DNA of 64,000 nt. Source: Pandoraea sputorum. GTDB lineage: Bacteria; Pseudomonadota; Gammaproteobacteria; Burkholderiales; Burkholderiaceae. Of the stretch, positions 11,506-19,489 are shown in pieces. Both the position numbers and the translations under genes were made by a program. Under the pieces are notes generated by a model, which was not told the origin of the DNA, did no database searches, and saw only the letters and a program-made list of their open reading frames with translations. The stretch is taken from NCBI RefSeq assembly GCF_000814845.2, contig NZ_CP010431.2, forward strand, positions 3,968,001 through 4,032,000, in the 5' to 3' direction. Position 1 is the first letter of the stretch. The number at the start of each line of letters is the position of its first letter.

Positions 11506-11644
11506 TGCTCCCCCTGTCTTGATGTTCCGGCGTGCCCCACCGCATGCCCTTGCGCATGCCCTGAAATTGGGCAAAGTTCGCTACTTGGGCACAAACAATT
11601 GCATTACAATCACAATCATTACAATCCGAACAACCCGCACACCC
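11506..11644. promoter_or_regulatory. Divergent hydroxy-acid dehydrogenase / iclR promoter with ATTACAATC repeats
   Basis: This AT-rich region contains two direct copies of ATTACAATC at 11603-11611 and 11618-11626, 15 bases apart, preceded by CAATTGC. The repeats resemble the ATTGCAAT palindromes in the divergent promoter at 19360-19387. They are candidate sites for autoregulation by the IclR protein. Confidence 0.45.
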
Positions 11645-12505
11645 ATGCCGCGTTCATCCGCCGGGTCGTCGCGCTCTGCCACAGACGCCACCCAATCCAC
11701 CAGCGACACCGCTTCGAGCACCGCCGCCCCGCGTTCCTCGCTCTTCGTCGGCTCGACCGAGAAGACGTTTCAGGTGCTGCACGCCTTCGACGGTCCTGCG
11801 CGGTACATGACGCTGGGCGACATCGCCAAAGCGGCGGATCTGGATCGCAGCGCCACGCAGCGGCTCGTGCATACGCTCGAAGCGCTCGGCTATCTCTTTC
11901 GCGTGCCGGAGACGCGTACCTACGGGCTGACGACCAAGGTGTTGCAGTTCTCGTACAACTACATCCGCGCCAACGAACTGGTCGACAAGGCGTCGCCGTA
12001 TTTGCTCGACATCAGCCGCCGTGTGGGCGAGACGACCAACCTGCAAGAGCTGGACGGTCACGAGATCGTGTTCGTCGCACGCTTTCCCGGACAGCATCTG
12101 GTGAACATCGATATCGTGGTCGGCGCGCGTCTGCCCGCGATGTTCACGGCGTCGGGCATTGCAATCCTGTCGCGTCTGCCCGAAGCACGCGTGCGTGAAA
12201 TACTCTCGGGCACGGCGCTCGAACCGATGACGCCGTACACCCTCATCGACGAGAAAAAGCTGCTCGAACGGATTGCGCAGACCACGCGTCGTGGCTACGC
12301 CATCGTCGAAAACGAAACCGTGATGGGCGACATCTCGGTCGCGGCCCCGATCACCGATCACGACGGTCACGCCGTCGCGGCCATCAATATCTCGGTGCCG
12401 ACCTCGCGCTGGACGCGTGAGCGCGCAGAAGCCGAACTCGCCCCGCACATTCAGGTCGCCGCAACCTCGATCTCGAAGTCACGGCTGTCGACGTTCCGAC
12501 GCTAA
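11645..12505 (+). CDS. IclR family transcriptional regulator
   Basis: The 286-residue protein has a low-complexity Ser/Thr/Ala-rich head of about 35 residues. A winged helix follows (TEKTFQVLHAFDG through DIAKAADLDRSATQRLVHTLEALGY), then a C-terminal IclR effector domain with LQELDGHEIVFVARFPG and the ligand-pocket segment RGYAIVENETVMGDISVAAPI. IclR proteins typically control adjacent catabolic genes and bind aromatic or small organic acids. It sits at one end of the catabolic island and is divergent from the hydroxy-acid dehydrogenase. I chose the ATG at 11645 because an upstream in-frame start at 11519 would run through the promoter repeats and overlap the divergent gene's start region. 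Confidence 0.87.
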   Translation: MPRSSAGSSRSATDATQSTSDTASSTAAPRSSLFVGSTEKTFQVLHAFDGPARYMTLGDIAKAADLDRSATQRLVHTLEALGYLFRVPETRTYGLTTKVLQFSYNYIRANELVDKASPYLLDISRRVGETTNLQELDGHEIVFVARFPGQHLVNIDIVVGARLPAMFTASGIAILSRLPEARVREILSGTALEPMTPYTLIDEKKLLERIAQTTRRGYAIVENETVMGDISVAAPITDHDGHAVAAINISVPTSRWTRERAEAELAPHIQVAATSISKSRLSTFRR

Positions 12506-12574
12506 GCGCGCTCAGGTGCTATCAGTTGCCATCAATTGCAATCGGGCGGTGACACGCGTCACCGCCGTCACACT

Positions 12575-13486
12575 TCAACGTCCTTCAAAAATCGCCAGCT
12601 GACGCGCCAGTTCCTCGCGCAGTTCGGCCGACAGCGCCGGTGCAGGCGGCACCAGCGGTGCGAGCATCGCCGGTGCGTTCACCCCGATCAGATCCATCAC
12701 CGACTTCATCGGCCCCGGGTTCGTCTCGGCGAACGCCAGATTCATCAGCGGAATCAGCGAGCGGTGCAGCGCCAGCGCGTCGGCCGTCTTGCCTTCGGAC
12801 GCGAGCGAGAAGATGCGTTGCCACGCCGTCGGCAGCAGCGACGCCGTCACCACGATCCCGCCGCGTGCCCCTGCGGCCACATGCAGCGGGAACAGCGTGT
12901 CTTCGCCGCTCAGTACGGCAAACGACTCGTCGACACCGGCGATGGTGCGCAGGAAATGCCACATGTCGGTGTTGCAGGCCTTCATGCCGATGATGTTCTC
13001 GTGGCGCGACAGCTCATGCAGCACTTCCGGTGCAATCGCGATACGCGTGCGATACGGGATTTCGTAGATGAGGATCGGCAGCGGCGACTCGTCCGCGTAG
13101 CGCAGGAAGTAGTCGCGAATACCGGCTTGCGTCGGGTTCGTGTAGTACGGCGTGAGAACCAGCAGACCGTCGGCACCGGCAGCGGCGAAGTCGCGGCCCG
13201 CTTCGATGGCGTCGTGATAACCGGGATCGAGCACACCGGCGATCACCGGCACGTCGCGGCCGTGTTCACGCACTTCCTGCGCCGTGAGTTCAGCCATGCG
13301 CACGCGCTCGGCGCGCGACAGTGCACCGTACTCGCCCGTGCCGCCCAGCGGCACCACGCCGTCGATACCCTGCGCCAGCAGGTAACGCATGAGCGCGCGT
13401 GCGCCTTCGATGTGGATCGTGTCGTCGGTGTGTACCGGCGTGGGGATGGCCGGGAAAATGCCCTTCAGTTGTGCGGAGCGAAGCAT
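12575..13486 (-). CDS. DapA-like class I aldolase / dehydratase (DHDPS family)
   Basis: This 303-residue (beta/alpha)8 protein belongs to the dihydrodipicolinate synthase / N-acetylneuraminate lyase family. It shows the GGTGEYGAL pyruvate-binding motif, the tyrosine of LIYEIPYRT and the Schiff-base lysine in IIGMKACNTDM. The Asn/Ala context around that lysine and the surrounding catabolic genes argue against lysine biosynthesis and for a sugar-acid or hydroxy-acid lyase or dehydratase. It is the last gene of the minus-strand transcription unit that starts near 19219, 54 bases after the fused permease. Substrate cannot be assigned; known catabolic relatives act on 2-keto-3-deoxy acids, 5-keto-4-deoxyglucarate or hydroxyproline-derived pyrroline. 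Confidence 0.82.
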   Translation of the reverse strand: MLRSAQLKGIFPAIPTPVHTDDTIHIEGARALMRYLLAQGIDGVVPLGGTGEYGALSRAERVRMAELTAQEVREHGRDVPVIAGVLDPGYHDAIEAGRDFAAAGADGLLVLTPYYTNPTQAGIRDYFLRYADESPLPILIYEIPYRTRIAIAPEVLHELSRHENIIGMKACNTDMWHFLRTIAGVDESFAVLSGEDTLFPLHVAAGARGGIVVTASLLPTAWQRIFSLASEGKTADALALHRSLIPLMNLAFAETNPGPMKSVMDLIGVNAPAMLAPLVPPAPALSAELREELARQLAIFEGR

Positions 13487-13540
13487 GAGTTAAACGTCCG
13501 TGAATCGTGAGTTTGTTGGGGCGGATACCGCATCCGGGCT

Positions 13541-15352
13541 TCAGGTCGCGAGGCTGCGCCGACGCAGTCGCTCGGCCACCCAGATCAGTGCGGCGATAAA
13601 AAGGAACAGGCACGTGGAGACAGCGGCGATCACCGGCGAGATCTGCATCGTGATCTCATCCCAGAACTGCTTGGGCAAGGTGGTCGACAGGCCACCCGAC
13701 GTGAACAGCGCAATCGTGAGTTCGTCGAACGACGTCGCGAACGCGAACAGGAACGACGACAGCAGACCTGCACCGAGAATCGGGAACGTCACCCGGCGCA
13801 GCGTCGCCCACGGGCGAGCGCCCAGGCTGTACGCCGCCAGATCGAGACGCGTGTCGTAGTTGCGCAGCACCGCCATCATCGTAATGACGACGTACGGCAC
13901 CGCCACCACGGTGTGCGCGAGCGTCAGCCCTACGCTGGAGCCGACCAGACCGACCTTCGCGAAGAAATAGAACACCCCGACGGCGAGGATCATGCGCGGC
14001 ACAACAATCGGTGCGAGCACGAAGGCGAGCATCGCCGACTTGCCTCGCATGCCACCGCGTACCAGCAGGAATGCCGCCGGTGTGCCGATCAGCATCGACA
14101 GCAAGCCTGCACCGATGCCCACGAGCATCGAGCGCGTGACCGCCTGCATCCACAACGGCGAATCCCAGATCTGCTGATACCACTGCAACGAGAAGCCCTT
14201 CGGCGGCCATGCCAGACCCGAGGCCGAATCGAACGACATCGGAATCATCAGCAACGCGGGCGCCGCGAGAAACACGACCAGCAGGAAGACGACCACGCGC
14301 AACACAACACCGTCGCCTTGTTCCGCTTGCGCTGCGCGCCCTTTCGGGAATGCGCGCAGCAACAGATCGGTCGCGGTGCCGAGCGTCGCAAGCACCTTCT
14401 CGCCGAGCGTGCGTGTCCAGCCGCCACGGCGCTTGCCTGCCTTCACATCCCCAGCGCCACCGGCCATCGTCGACAGACCGACCATGCGGTCGTAGACGAA
14501 GAACACCACCAGCACCACCGCGAGCAACAGCACCGAGATCGCACCGGCGAAGCCCCAGTTCAGCGCCTGCATCACCTGATCGATGATGAGCTGCGTGATC
14601 ATGGTTTCGTGACGGCCGCCCAGCAGCGTCGGCGTAATGAAGAAGCCGATGGACGTGACGAACACCATCAGCGCACCGGCGGCCACGCCCGGCAGCGACA
14701 ACGGGAAGTACACGCGCCAGAACACCGTGCCGGGACGCGCACCCAACGTCGAGGCCGCGCTCGGCAGACGCCGGTCGATGTTCTCCATGACGGAGAGCAT
14801 CGTGAGCACAGCCAGCGGCATGAGCGCATGCACCATCCCCAACACCACGGCAGGGAAGCTGTAGAGCAGCGACAGCGGCTGATCGATTAGCCCGAGATCG
14901 AGCAAGGTGCGGTTCACGACGCCGTTACGGCCGAGCAGTACGACCCAGGCGAACGTGCGCACGAGAAAGCTCGTCCAGAACGAGAGCAGCAGCCAGAACA
15001 GCAGGCGTTGCTTGCGCGCGCCACTGAGCGTGGAGAGCCGGTAGGCAATCGGATACCCGGTGAGTACCGCGAAGAAGGTCGTGTAGAGCGAGACCTTGAG
15101 CGTGATGAGCAACACCTCGACATACACCGACGAGGCGAACAGCCGCTGATATTCGGCAAGCGTGAAGCCGCTCTCACCGCGAATGCTCAGCAGCAGCAAC
15201 TGGCCGACCGGATAGATCAGCATGACGGCCAGCAGAATGACGATCGGTGCTGCCATCAGCAGCGGACGCATGCGCGCGCGCCAGCGCGCCCGGCGCGGGG
15301 CCGGTTGAGCGGGTTGTGAGGACGAAGGACGGACCACGGCAGATGCACTCAT
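13541..15352 (-). CDS. ABC transporter permease, two permease domains fused (PotB-PotC type)
   Basis: The 603-residue membrane protein consists of two complete binding-protein-dependent permease domains joined by a charged linker near residues 285-335. Each half contains about six membrane segments and its own EAA loop that docks to the ATPase: STLGARPGTVFWRVYFP in the first half and YSLGARPWATLRRVTFP in the second. Spermidine/putrescine-type importers usually have two separate permeases, so this single gene supplies the whole channel. It starts three bases after the ATPase stop, so the two are translationally close. Substrate is unknown and should match the binding protein encoded upstream. 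Confidence 0.87.
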   Translation of the reverse strand: MSASAVVRPSSSQPAQPAPRRARWRARMRPLLMAAPIVILLAVMLIYPVGQLLLLSIRGESGFTLAEYQRLFASSVYVEVLLITLKVSLYTTFFAVLTGYPIAYRLSTLSGARKQRLLFWLLLSFWTSFLVRTFAWVVLLGRNGVVNRTLLDLGLIDQPLSLLYSFPAVVLGMVHALMPLAVLTMLSVMENIDRRLPSAASTLGARPGTVFWRVYFPLSLPGVAAGALMVFVTSIGFFITPTLLGGRHETMITQLIIDQVMQALNWGFAGAISVLLLAVVLVVFFVYDRMVGLSTMAGGAGDVKAGKRRGGWTRTLGEKVLATLGTATDLLLRAFPKGRAAQAEQGDGVVLRVVVFLLVVFLAAPALLMIPMSFDSASGLAWPPKGFSLQWYQQIWDSPLWMQAVTRSMLVGIGAGLLSMLIGTPAAFLLVRGGMRGKSAMLAFVLAPIVVPRMILAVGVFYFFAKVGLVGSSVGLTLAHTVVAVPYVVITMMAVLRNYDTRLDLAAYSLGARPWATLRRVTFPILGAGLLSSFLFAFATSFDELTIALFTSGGLSTTLPKQFWDEITMQISPVIAAVSTCLFLFIAALIWVAERLRRRSLAT

Positions 15353-15355
15353 GGC

Positions 15356-16468
15356 TTACCCCGCAATCGCCACGGCGTCGTCGGCACGCCACGCGAGGCC
15401 GAGCGTCTGACCGATTTCGAAACGGTTGCCCTGGCGGCGCGTCGGGAACGCGGCCACGAGCGACTTGCTCGCGTCGCCGCCCGTCACCGTCGATTGCAGA
15501 TACAGCTTCGTCATGCCGCCCGTGACCATGATGTCGGTCAGCTTCGCCGAGATCGTCGCCATGCCTTCACCGGCAGCGTCCGTATCGTGCAGATGCAGGT
15601 TCTGCGGACGCAGCATCAGCTTGACCGTGCGGCCCTGCTCGACTTGCGGATCGTAGACCATCGCGCCTGCGCCGTTCGCGGCCGTCACGCCCGGCATGGC
15701 CACGCGCACCTGATCGCCGGTGCGCGTGAGCACCGTCGCATCGAGCAGGTTCGACTCGCCGAGGAAGTCGGCCACGAACACGCTCTTCGGACGGAAGTAC
15801 AGATCGTCGGGCGTACCGAGTTGTGCGATCTCGCCCGCGTTCATCAGGCAGATGCGATCGGACATCGTCATCGCTTCTTCCTGATCGTGCGTGACGTAGA
15901 CGATGGTGGTGCCCAACTCCCGGTGGATGCGCTTGATTTCGAGCTGCATGTGATCGCGCAGCTTCTTGTCGAGCGCGCCCAGCGGCTCGTCCATCAGAAT
16001 GATCGACGGCCGATAGACCATGCAGCGCGCGAGTGCAATGCGCTGCTGCTGACCACCGGAGAGTTCGCGCGGATAGCGCTCCGCCACATGCGGCAGATGC
16101 ACCATTTCCAGCGCGTTCATGACCATCTTGCGAGCCTGGGCGGCATCGGTGCGACGCATCTGCAACGGGAACGCGATGTTCTCCGCCACCGTCATGTGGG
16201 GGAACAGCGCGTAGTTCTGGAACACCATGCCGATGTCGCGCTCGTACGGCGCGCCGTACGTGACATCGGTCCCATTGATGCGGATGGCGCCCGCATCGGG
16301 CTGCGACAAACCGGCGATGAGCGAGAGCAAAGTGGTCTTGCCCGAGCCGCTGGGGCCGAGCAAGGTCAGGAATTCGCCCTGGGCGACATCGAGGTCGGTC
16401 GGCGCGAGAGCGACGAAATCGCCGTAACGCTTGGACAGGCCCGAAACTTGAAGATTGGCAACGGTCAT
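15356..16468 (-). CDS. ABC transporter ATP-binding protein (PotA type)
   Basis: This 370-residue ATPase energises the fused permease. It has Walker A GPSGSGKTT, Q-loop region VFQNYALFPHMT, signature LSGGQQQRIAL, Walker B IILMDEPLGALD and the switch histidine in YVTHDQEEAMTM, followed by a C-terminal TOBE domain of about 120 residues, as in PotA, FbpC and MalK-type importers. It is encoded between the binding protein and permease genes in one minus-strand unit. Length and motifs are canonical and nothing is missing. Confidence 0.94.
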   Translation of the reverse strand: MTVANLQVSGLSKRYGDFVALAPTDLDVAQGEFLTLLGPSGSGKTTLLSLIAGLSQPDAGAIRINGTDVTYGAPYERDIGMVFQNYALFPHMTVAENIAFPLQMRRTDAAQARKMVMNALEMVHLPHVAERYPRELSGGQQQRIALARCMVYRPSIILMDEPLGALDKKLRDHMQLEIKRIHRELGTTIVYVTHDQEEAMTMSDRICLMNAGEIAQLGTPDDLYFRPKSVFVADFLGESNLLDATVLTRTGDQVRVAMPGVTAANGAGAMVYDPQVEQGRTVKLMLRPQNLHLHDTDAAGEGMATISAKLTDIMVTGGMTKLYLQSTVTGGDASKSLVAAFPTRRQGNRFEIGQTLGLAWRADDAVAIAG

Positions 16469-16513
16469 GAGATCAGCACCCCAAAAAACATGAAACGGAA
16501 CGGCAGGTGAGGA

Positions 16514-17644
16514 TCAGGTCAGGATCCAGCGGTTAAAACGTTCGAGCGCAACGCTCTGGTTCTGTTGCCAGAACTGGGCGTTGATGTGCACACCGCTCTT
16601 CATGTTGTCCGGGAAGGTCGGGCAGTTCTTCGCGATTTCCGGCTTCACGTAGTTGAACGCTTCCGGTTGCGTCATGCCAGCCGGGAAGAACTTGACCAGT
16701 TCCGCCTGATGCTTCGGATCGCTCGCGAACTTGATGAACTCACGGCAAGCGGCGGCGTTGGGCGTGCCCTTGAGAATCGACCAGTTGTCGACACCCCAGA
16801 TGTTCTGGTTCCACACGATCTCGACCGGCACGCCATTGGCCTGTGCCGACTGCGCACGCGAGGCCCACGTAGCGACCATGTCTACTTCGCCCGAGCCGAG
16901 CATCTGCTCGACCTGCGCACCGGTCGTCCACCACACGGCGACCTGCTTGGCGATCTTGTCCAGGCTCTTGAAAGCGCGGTCGAAGTCGCACGGATATACC
17001 GAGCCCGGCGCAACGCCGTCGGCGAGCAGGGCTTGCTCGATGGTGTCGAACGGATACTTGCGAATCGAACGGCGGCCCGGGAAGTCTTTCACGTTCCACA
17101 GGTCGGCCCATGACGTCGGCGCCTTGCGGCCCTTGAACGCGTCGGTGCGATAGGCGAGCACCGTCGAGTAGACGTTGGTTCCCACGCCGAACGGCGACAT
17201 GTATTGCTTCGGAATCTTCGCGATGGTCGGGTCCGATTCCAGACCGTGACGCTCCAGATACTCCTTGCCGCCCGACGTGAGCAGCAGAATCGCGGGCTGG
17301 CTGATCTTCGCCATATCCCACGTATAGCTGCCCGCTTCGACCATGCTCTTGATCTGCGCGGTCGGCTCCGCATTGGCCTGCACGCCGACGACCTGGATGC
17401 CCGTCGCCTCGGCGAAGGGCTTGTAGTACACGGCGTCGTACGCCTTGGTGTAGATACCGCCGTCGTCACGCACTACGATGCGCTTGGAGGCGGCGCGCGA
17501 AGGCGTCCACACGAACGGGAAGGCGACGGCAGCCGCGCCGACGATGGCCGTCTTCATGGCCGTGCGACGGCCCGGTTGTGCGAGCGTCGCTTCGCCTTTC
17601 TTGGTGGTATCGAGCGGGCTTGCGGAGGTCTTGCGTTTCATCAT
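16514..17644 (-). CDS. Periplasmic solute-binding protein of the ABC importer
   Basis: The 376-residue protein belongs to the extracellular solute-binding family used by polyamine-type importers. The leader is long, with a twin arginine at residues 26-27 (GRRTAMKTAIVGAAAVAFPF) and an Ala-rich end near residue 52, so export through the Tat system is plausible. The mature part shows the family pattern, with the hinge segment NVYSTVLAYRTDAFKG and WNQNIWGVDNWSILKGTPN near the ligand site. Substrate is unknown; the acidic residues that bind polyamines cannot be confirmed by eye. Two adjacent ATGs (17644 and 17641) are possible starts. ATPase and permease genes follow. Confidence 0.85.
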   Translation of the reverse strand: MMKRKTSASPLDTTKKGEATLAQPGRRTAMKTAIVGAAAVAFPFVWTPSRAASKRIVVRDDGGIYTKAYDAVYYKPFAEATGIQVVGVQANAEPTAQIKSMVEAGSYTWDMAKISQPAILLLTSGGKEYLERHGLESDPTIAKIPKQYMSPFGVGTNVYSTVLAYRTDAFKGRKAPTSWADLWNVKDFPGRRSIRKYPFDTIEQALLADGVAPGSVYPCDFDRAFKSLDKIAKQVAVWWTTGAQVEQMLGSGEVDMVATWASRAQSAQANGVPVEIVWNQNIWGVDNWSILKGTPNAAACREFIKFASDPKHQAELVKFFPAGMTQPEAFNYVKPEIAKNCPTFPDNMKSGVHINAQFWQQNQSVALERFNRWILT

Positions 17645-17782
17645 GGTCTCCGGACTTGACTGGGAGGGTGGGCGCGGCGACGGACAGCGGGCTTGAAGAG
17701 ACAGCCGCCGCCGCGCGCGCAGTTATGGCAAAACAAACAGCAAAACTTGAAAAACGTGTGTGTGTGAATTCGTGCGCGATGC

Positions 17783-19219
17783 TTACGGAACGAGACGCCC
17801 CGGATTGAACAGCTGGTTCGGATCGAGCGCCGCCTTTACCGTGCGCATCAGCGCCAGTTCGGCGGGCGCCTTGTAGCGCTGCATCAGCGGCAGGCCCGTT
17901 TGCCCGACGCCATGCTCGGCGCTGAACGTGCCCGACAGACGCGCCGCGACATCGTTGACCGCAGCGCGCATCGCGTCGCCCATGGCCGCGCTGTCGGTCA
18001 GCGCCGCCCACGCATCGAACGAGAACATCGGAATGAAGTGGACGTTGCCGTCACCCATGTGGCCGACGATGGCGATGTCGAGCCCCGGCACGATGGCGTG
18101 CACGGCGCGCGTCGACGCGTCGATGAATTCGGGCACGCTCGACACCGGCACGGCACAGTCGGTGGTGAGACCGATGGCAGCCTTCTTGTTCGCCTCGCTC
18201 ACGCTGTGGCGCACTTCCCAGAGATCGGCGCGCTGCGTTTCGTTCGCGGCGATGACGGCGTCTTCGACCAGCCCTTGTTCGATGGCTTCGCCCAGCGTTT
18301 CGGTAAGCACCGCTTCGAGGCCCTCGGCATCGCGCGTGTCGCCCAGTTCGACAAGCACATGCCAGGCATGGGCACCGCTAAGCGGATTGCGGCGGTTCGG
18401 CACATTCGCCAGCACCAGATCGAGCTGGTGACGGTTCATGATTTCGAACGCGGACAGACGTGAGCCGCAGGTGTTCTGGAACATGCCCAGGATCTGTTGC
18501 GCGGCGGCCGGATCGCGCGGCGCGAACCACGCGAGCGAGTGATGCGTAGGCAGCGGATGGAGCTTGAGCGCGGCCGCCGTGACGATGCCGAGCGTGCCTT
18601 CCGCGCCGATGAACAGATGCTTGAGATCGATGCCGGTGTTGTCCTTGCGCAGCGCGCGCAGACCGTCCCAGATCGTGCCGTCGGCCAGCACGACTTCGAG
18701 ACCCAGCACGTTCTCGCGCGTGTTGCCGTAACGCAGCACGCTCGTGCCGCCCGCATTCGTCGAGAGCGTGCCGCCGATCTGGCACGACCCTTCCGCCCCG
18801 AGACTCACGGGATACAGACGTCCGACGTCGGCCGCAGCATCCTGCACGGTTTTCAGAATGCACCCAGCCTCGACAACCATCGAGCCGTTGGCCGCGTCGA
18901 CCTGACGGATATGGCGCATGCGCGCCAGATTCAGAATGACCGGTGCCGGGCCGTGGGTCGGCGGCACTGCGCCACCGCACAGGCTGGTATTCCCGCCCTG
19001 CGGGAGGATCGATACACCGGCTGCGGCGCACAGCTTCACAATGTCGCTGACCTGTTCGGTGGACGAAGGCAGCACGACACACAGCGCCTCGCCCCGATAA
19101 CGGCCGCGCCAGTCTTCCGTGTAGCCCGCGGTATCCGACTCGCTCGTGAGCACGGCGTCCGCGCCAAGCGTGTCCAGCAATCGGGTCAACAGCGTCTCTT
19201 GGGTCACAGCGTCGTTCAT
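17783..19219 (-). CDS. FAD-binding 2-hydroxyacid dehydrogenase (GlcD/D2HGDH-like)
   Basis: This 478-residue flavoprotein of the PCMH/VAO family probably oxidises a D-2-hydroxy acid. The N-terminal FAD domain has LPQGGNTSLCGGAVP and GAEGSCQIGGTLSTNAGG. The C-terminal domain carries the metal-site motif GHMGDGNVHF and ends with FSAEHGVGQTGLPLMQRYK, both typical of D-2-hydroxyglutarate and D-lactate dehydrogenases and of GlcD. The ATG at 19219 begins MNDAVTQETLLTRLLDTLG; an upstream frame to 19309 adds an Arg-rich, unconserved stretch. It is the first gene of the minus-strand unit, transcribed away from the aldehyde dehydrogenase across the promoter with ATTGCAAT palindromes. No GlcE or GlcF partner is nearby, so it probably works as a single-subunit enzyme. 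Confidence 0.86.
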   Translation of the reverse strand: MNDAVTQETLLTRLLDTLGADAVLTSESDTAGYTEDWRGRYRGEALCVVLPSSTEQVSDIVKLCAAAGVSILPQGGNTSLCGGAVPPTHGPAPVILNLARMRHIRQVDAANGSMVVEAGCILKTVQDAAADVGRLYPVSLGAEGSCQIGGTLSTNAGGTSVLRYGNTRENVLGLEVVLADGTIWDGLRALRKDNTGIDLKHLFIGAEGTLGIVTAAALKLHPLPTHHSLAWFAPRDPAAAQQILGMFQNTCGSRLSAFEIMNRHQLDLVLANVPNRRNPLSGAHAWHVLVELGDTRDAEGLEAVLTETLGEAIEQGLVEDAVIAANETQRADLWEVRHSVSEANKKAAIGLTTDCAVPVSSVPEFIDASTRAVHAIVPGLDIAIVGHMGDGNVHFIPMFSFDAWAALTDSAAMGDAMRAAVNDVAARLSGTFSAEHGVGQTGLPLMQRYKAPAELALMRTVKAALDPNQLFNPGRLVP

Positions 19220-19359
19220 CACCTGCCTGCTCCTGAATGCTTCGGTTCGACTGTGTCGCCGGGTCTGTCCGTGATTGAACCGACGCGCCGCAGCGAGCTG
19301 TACTGCCATGCCAGACGCCCGTCTGGCGATTCGATGTGATCAAGGATAGGCGAGAAAAA

Positions 19360-19387
19360 ATTGCAATAAAATATCTTTAATTGCAAT
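19360..19387. promoter_or_regulatory. Paired ATTGCAAT palindromes in the divergent catabolic promoter
   Basis: Two perfect copies of the self-complementary octamer ATTGCAAT occur at 19360-19367 and 19380-19387, 20 bases centre to centre and hence about two helical turns apart, separated by an AT-only-rich spacer. They lie between the divergent FAD dehydrogenase and aldehyde dehydrogenase genes. In a chromosome this GC-rich the pair stands out and is a good operator candidate for the island's IclR regulator. Confidence 0.5.
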
Positions 19388-19489
19388 GCGCTCATTTTAG
19401 GTGTTTATGCGGATGCGACCGATACGACGGTCAATGGCCTCGTGAGTTAAGTGATAATGGCCCCACCCTTTACACGAGGTGCAGTCGAC

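Noticed and set aside
12575..13486. Naming the DapA-like gene dapA (lysine biosynthesis)
   Set aside because: The lysine-region sequence and the catabolic neighbourhood do not fit biosynthetic dihydrodipicolinate synthase.
15356..17644. Calling the ABC importer a spermidine/putrescine transporter
   Set aside because: The components belong to the polyamine-type family, but that family also carries other substrates and the neighbouring enzymes act on hydroxy acids and aldehydes. No specificity residue could be confirmed by eye.
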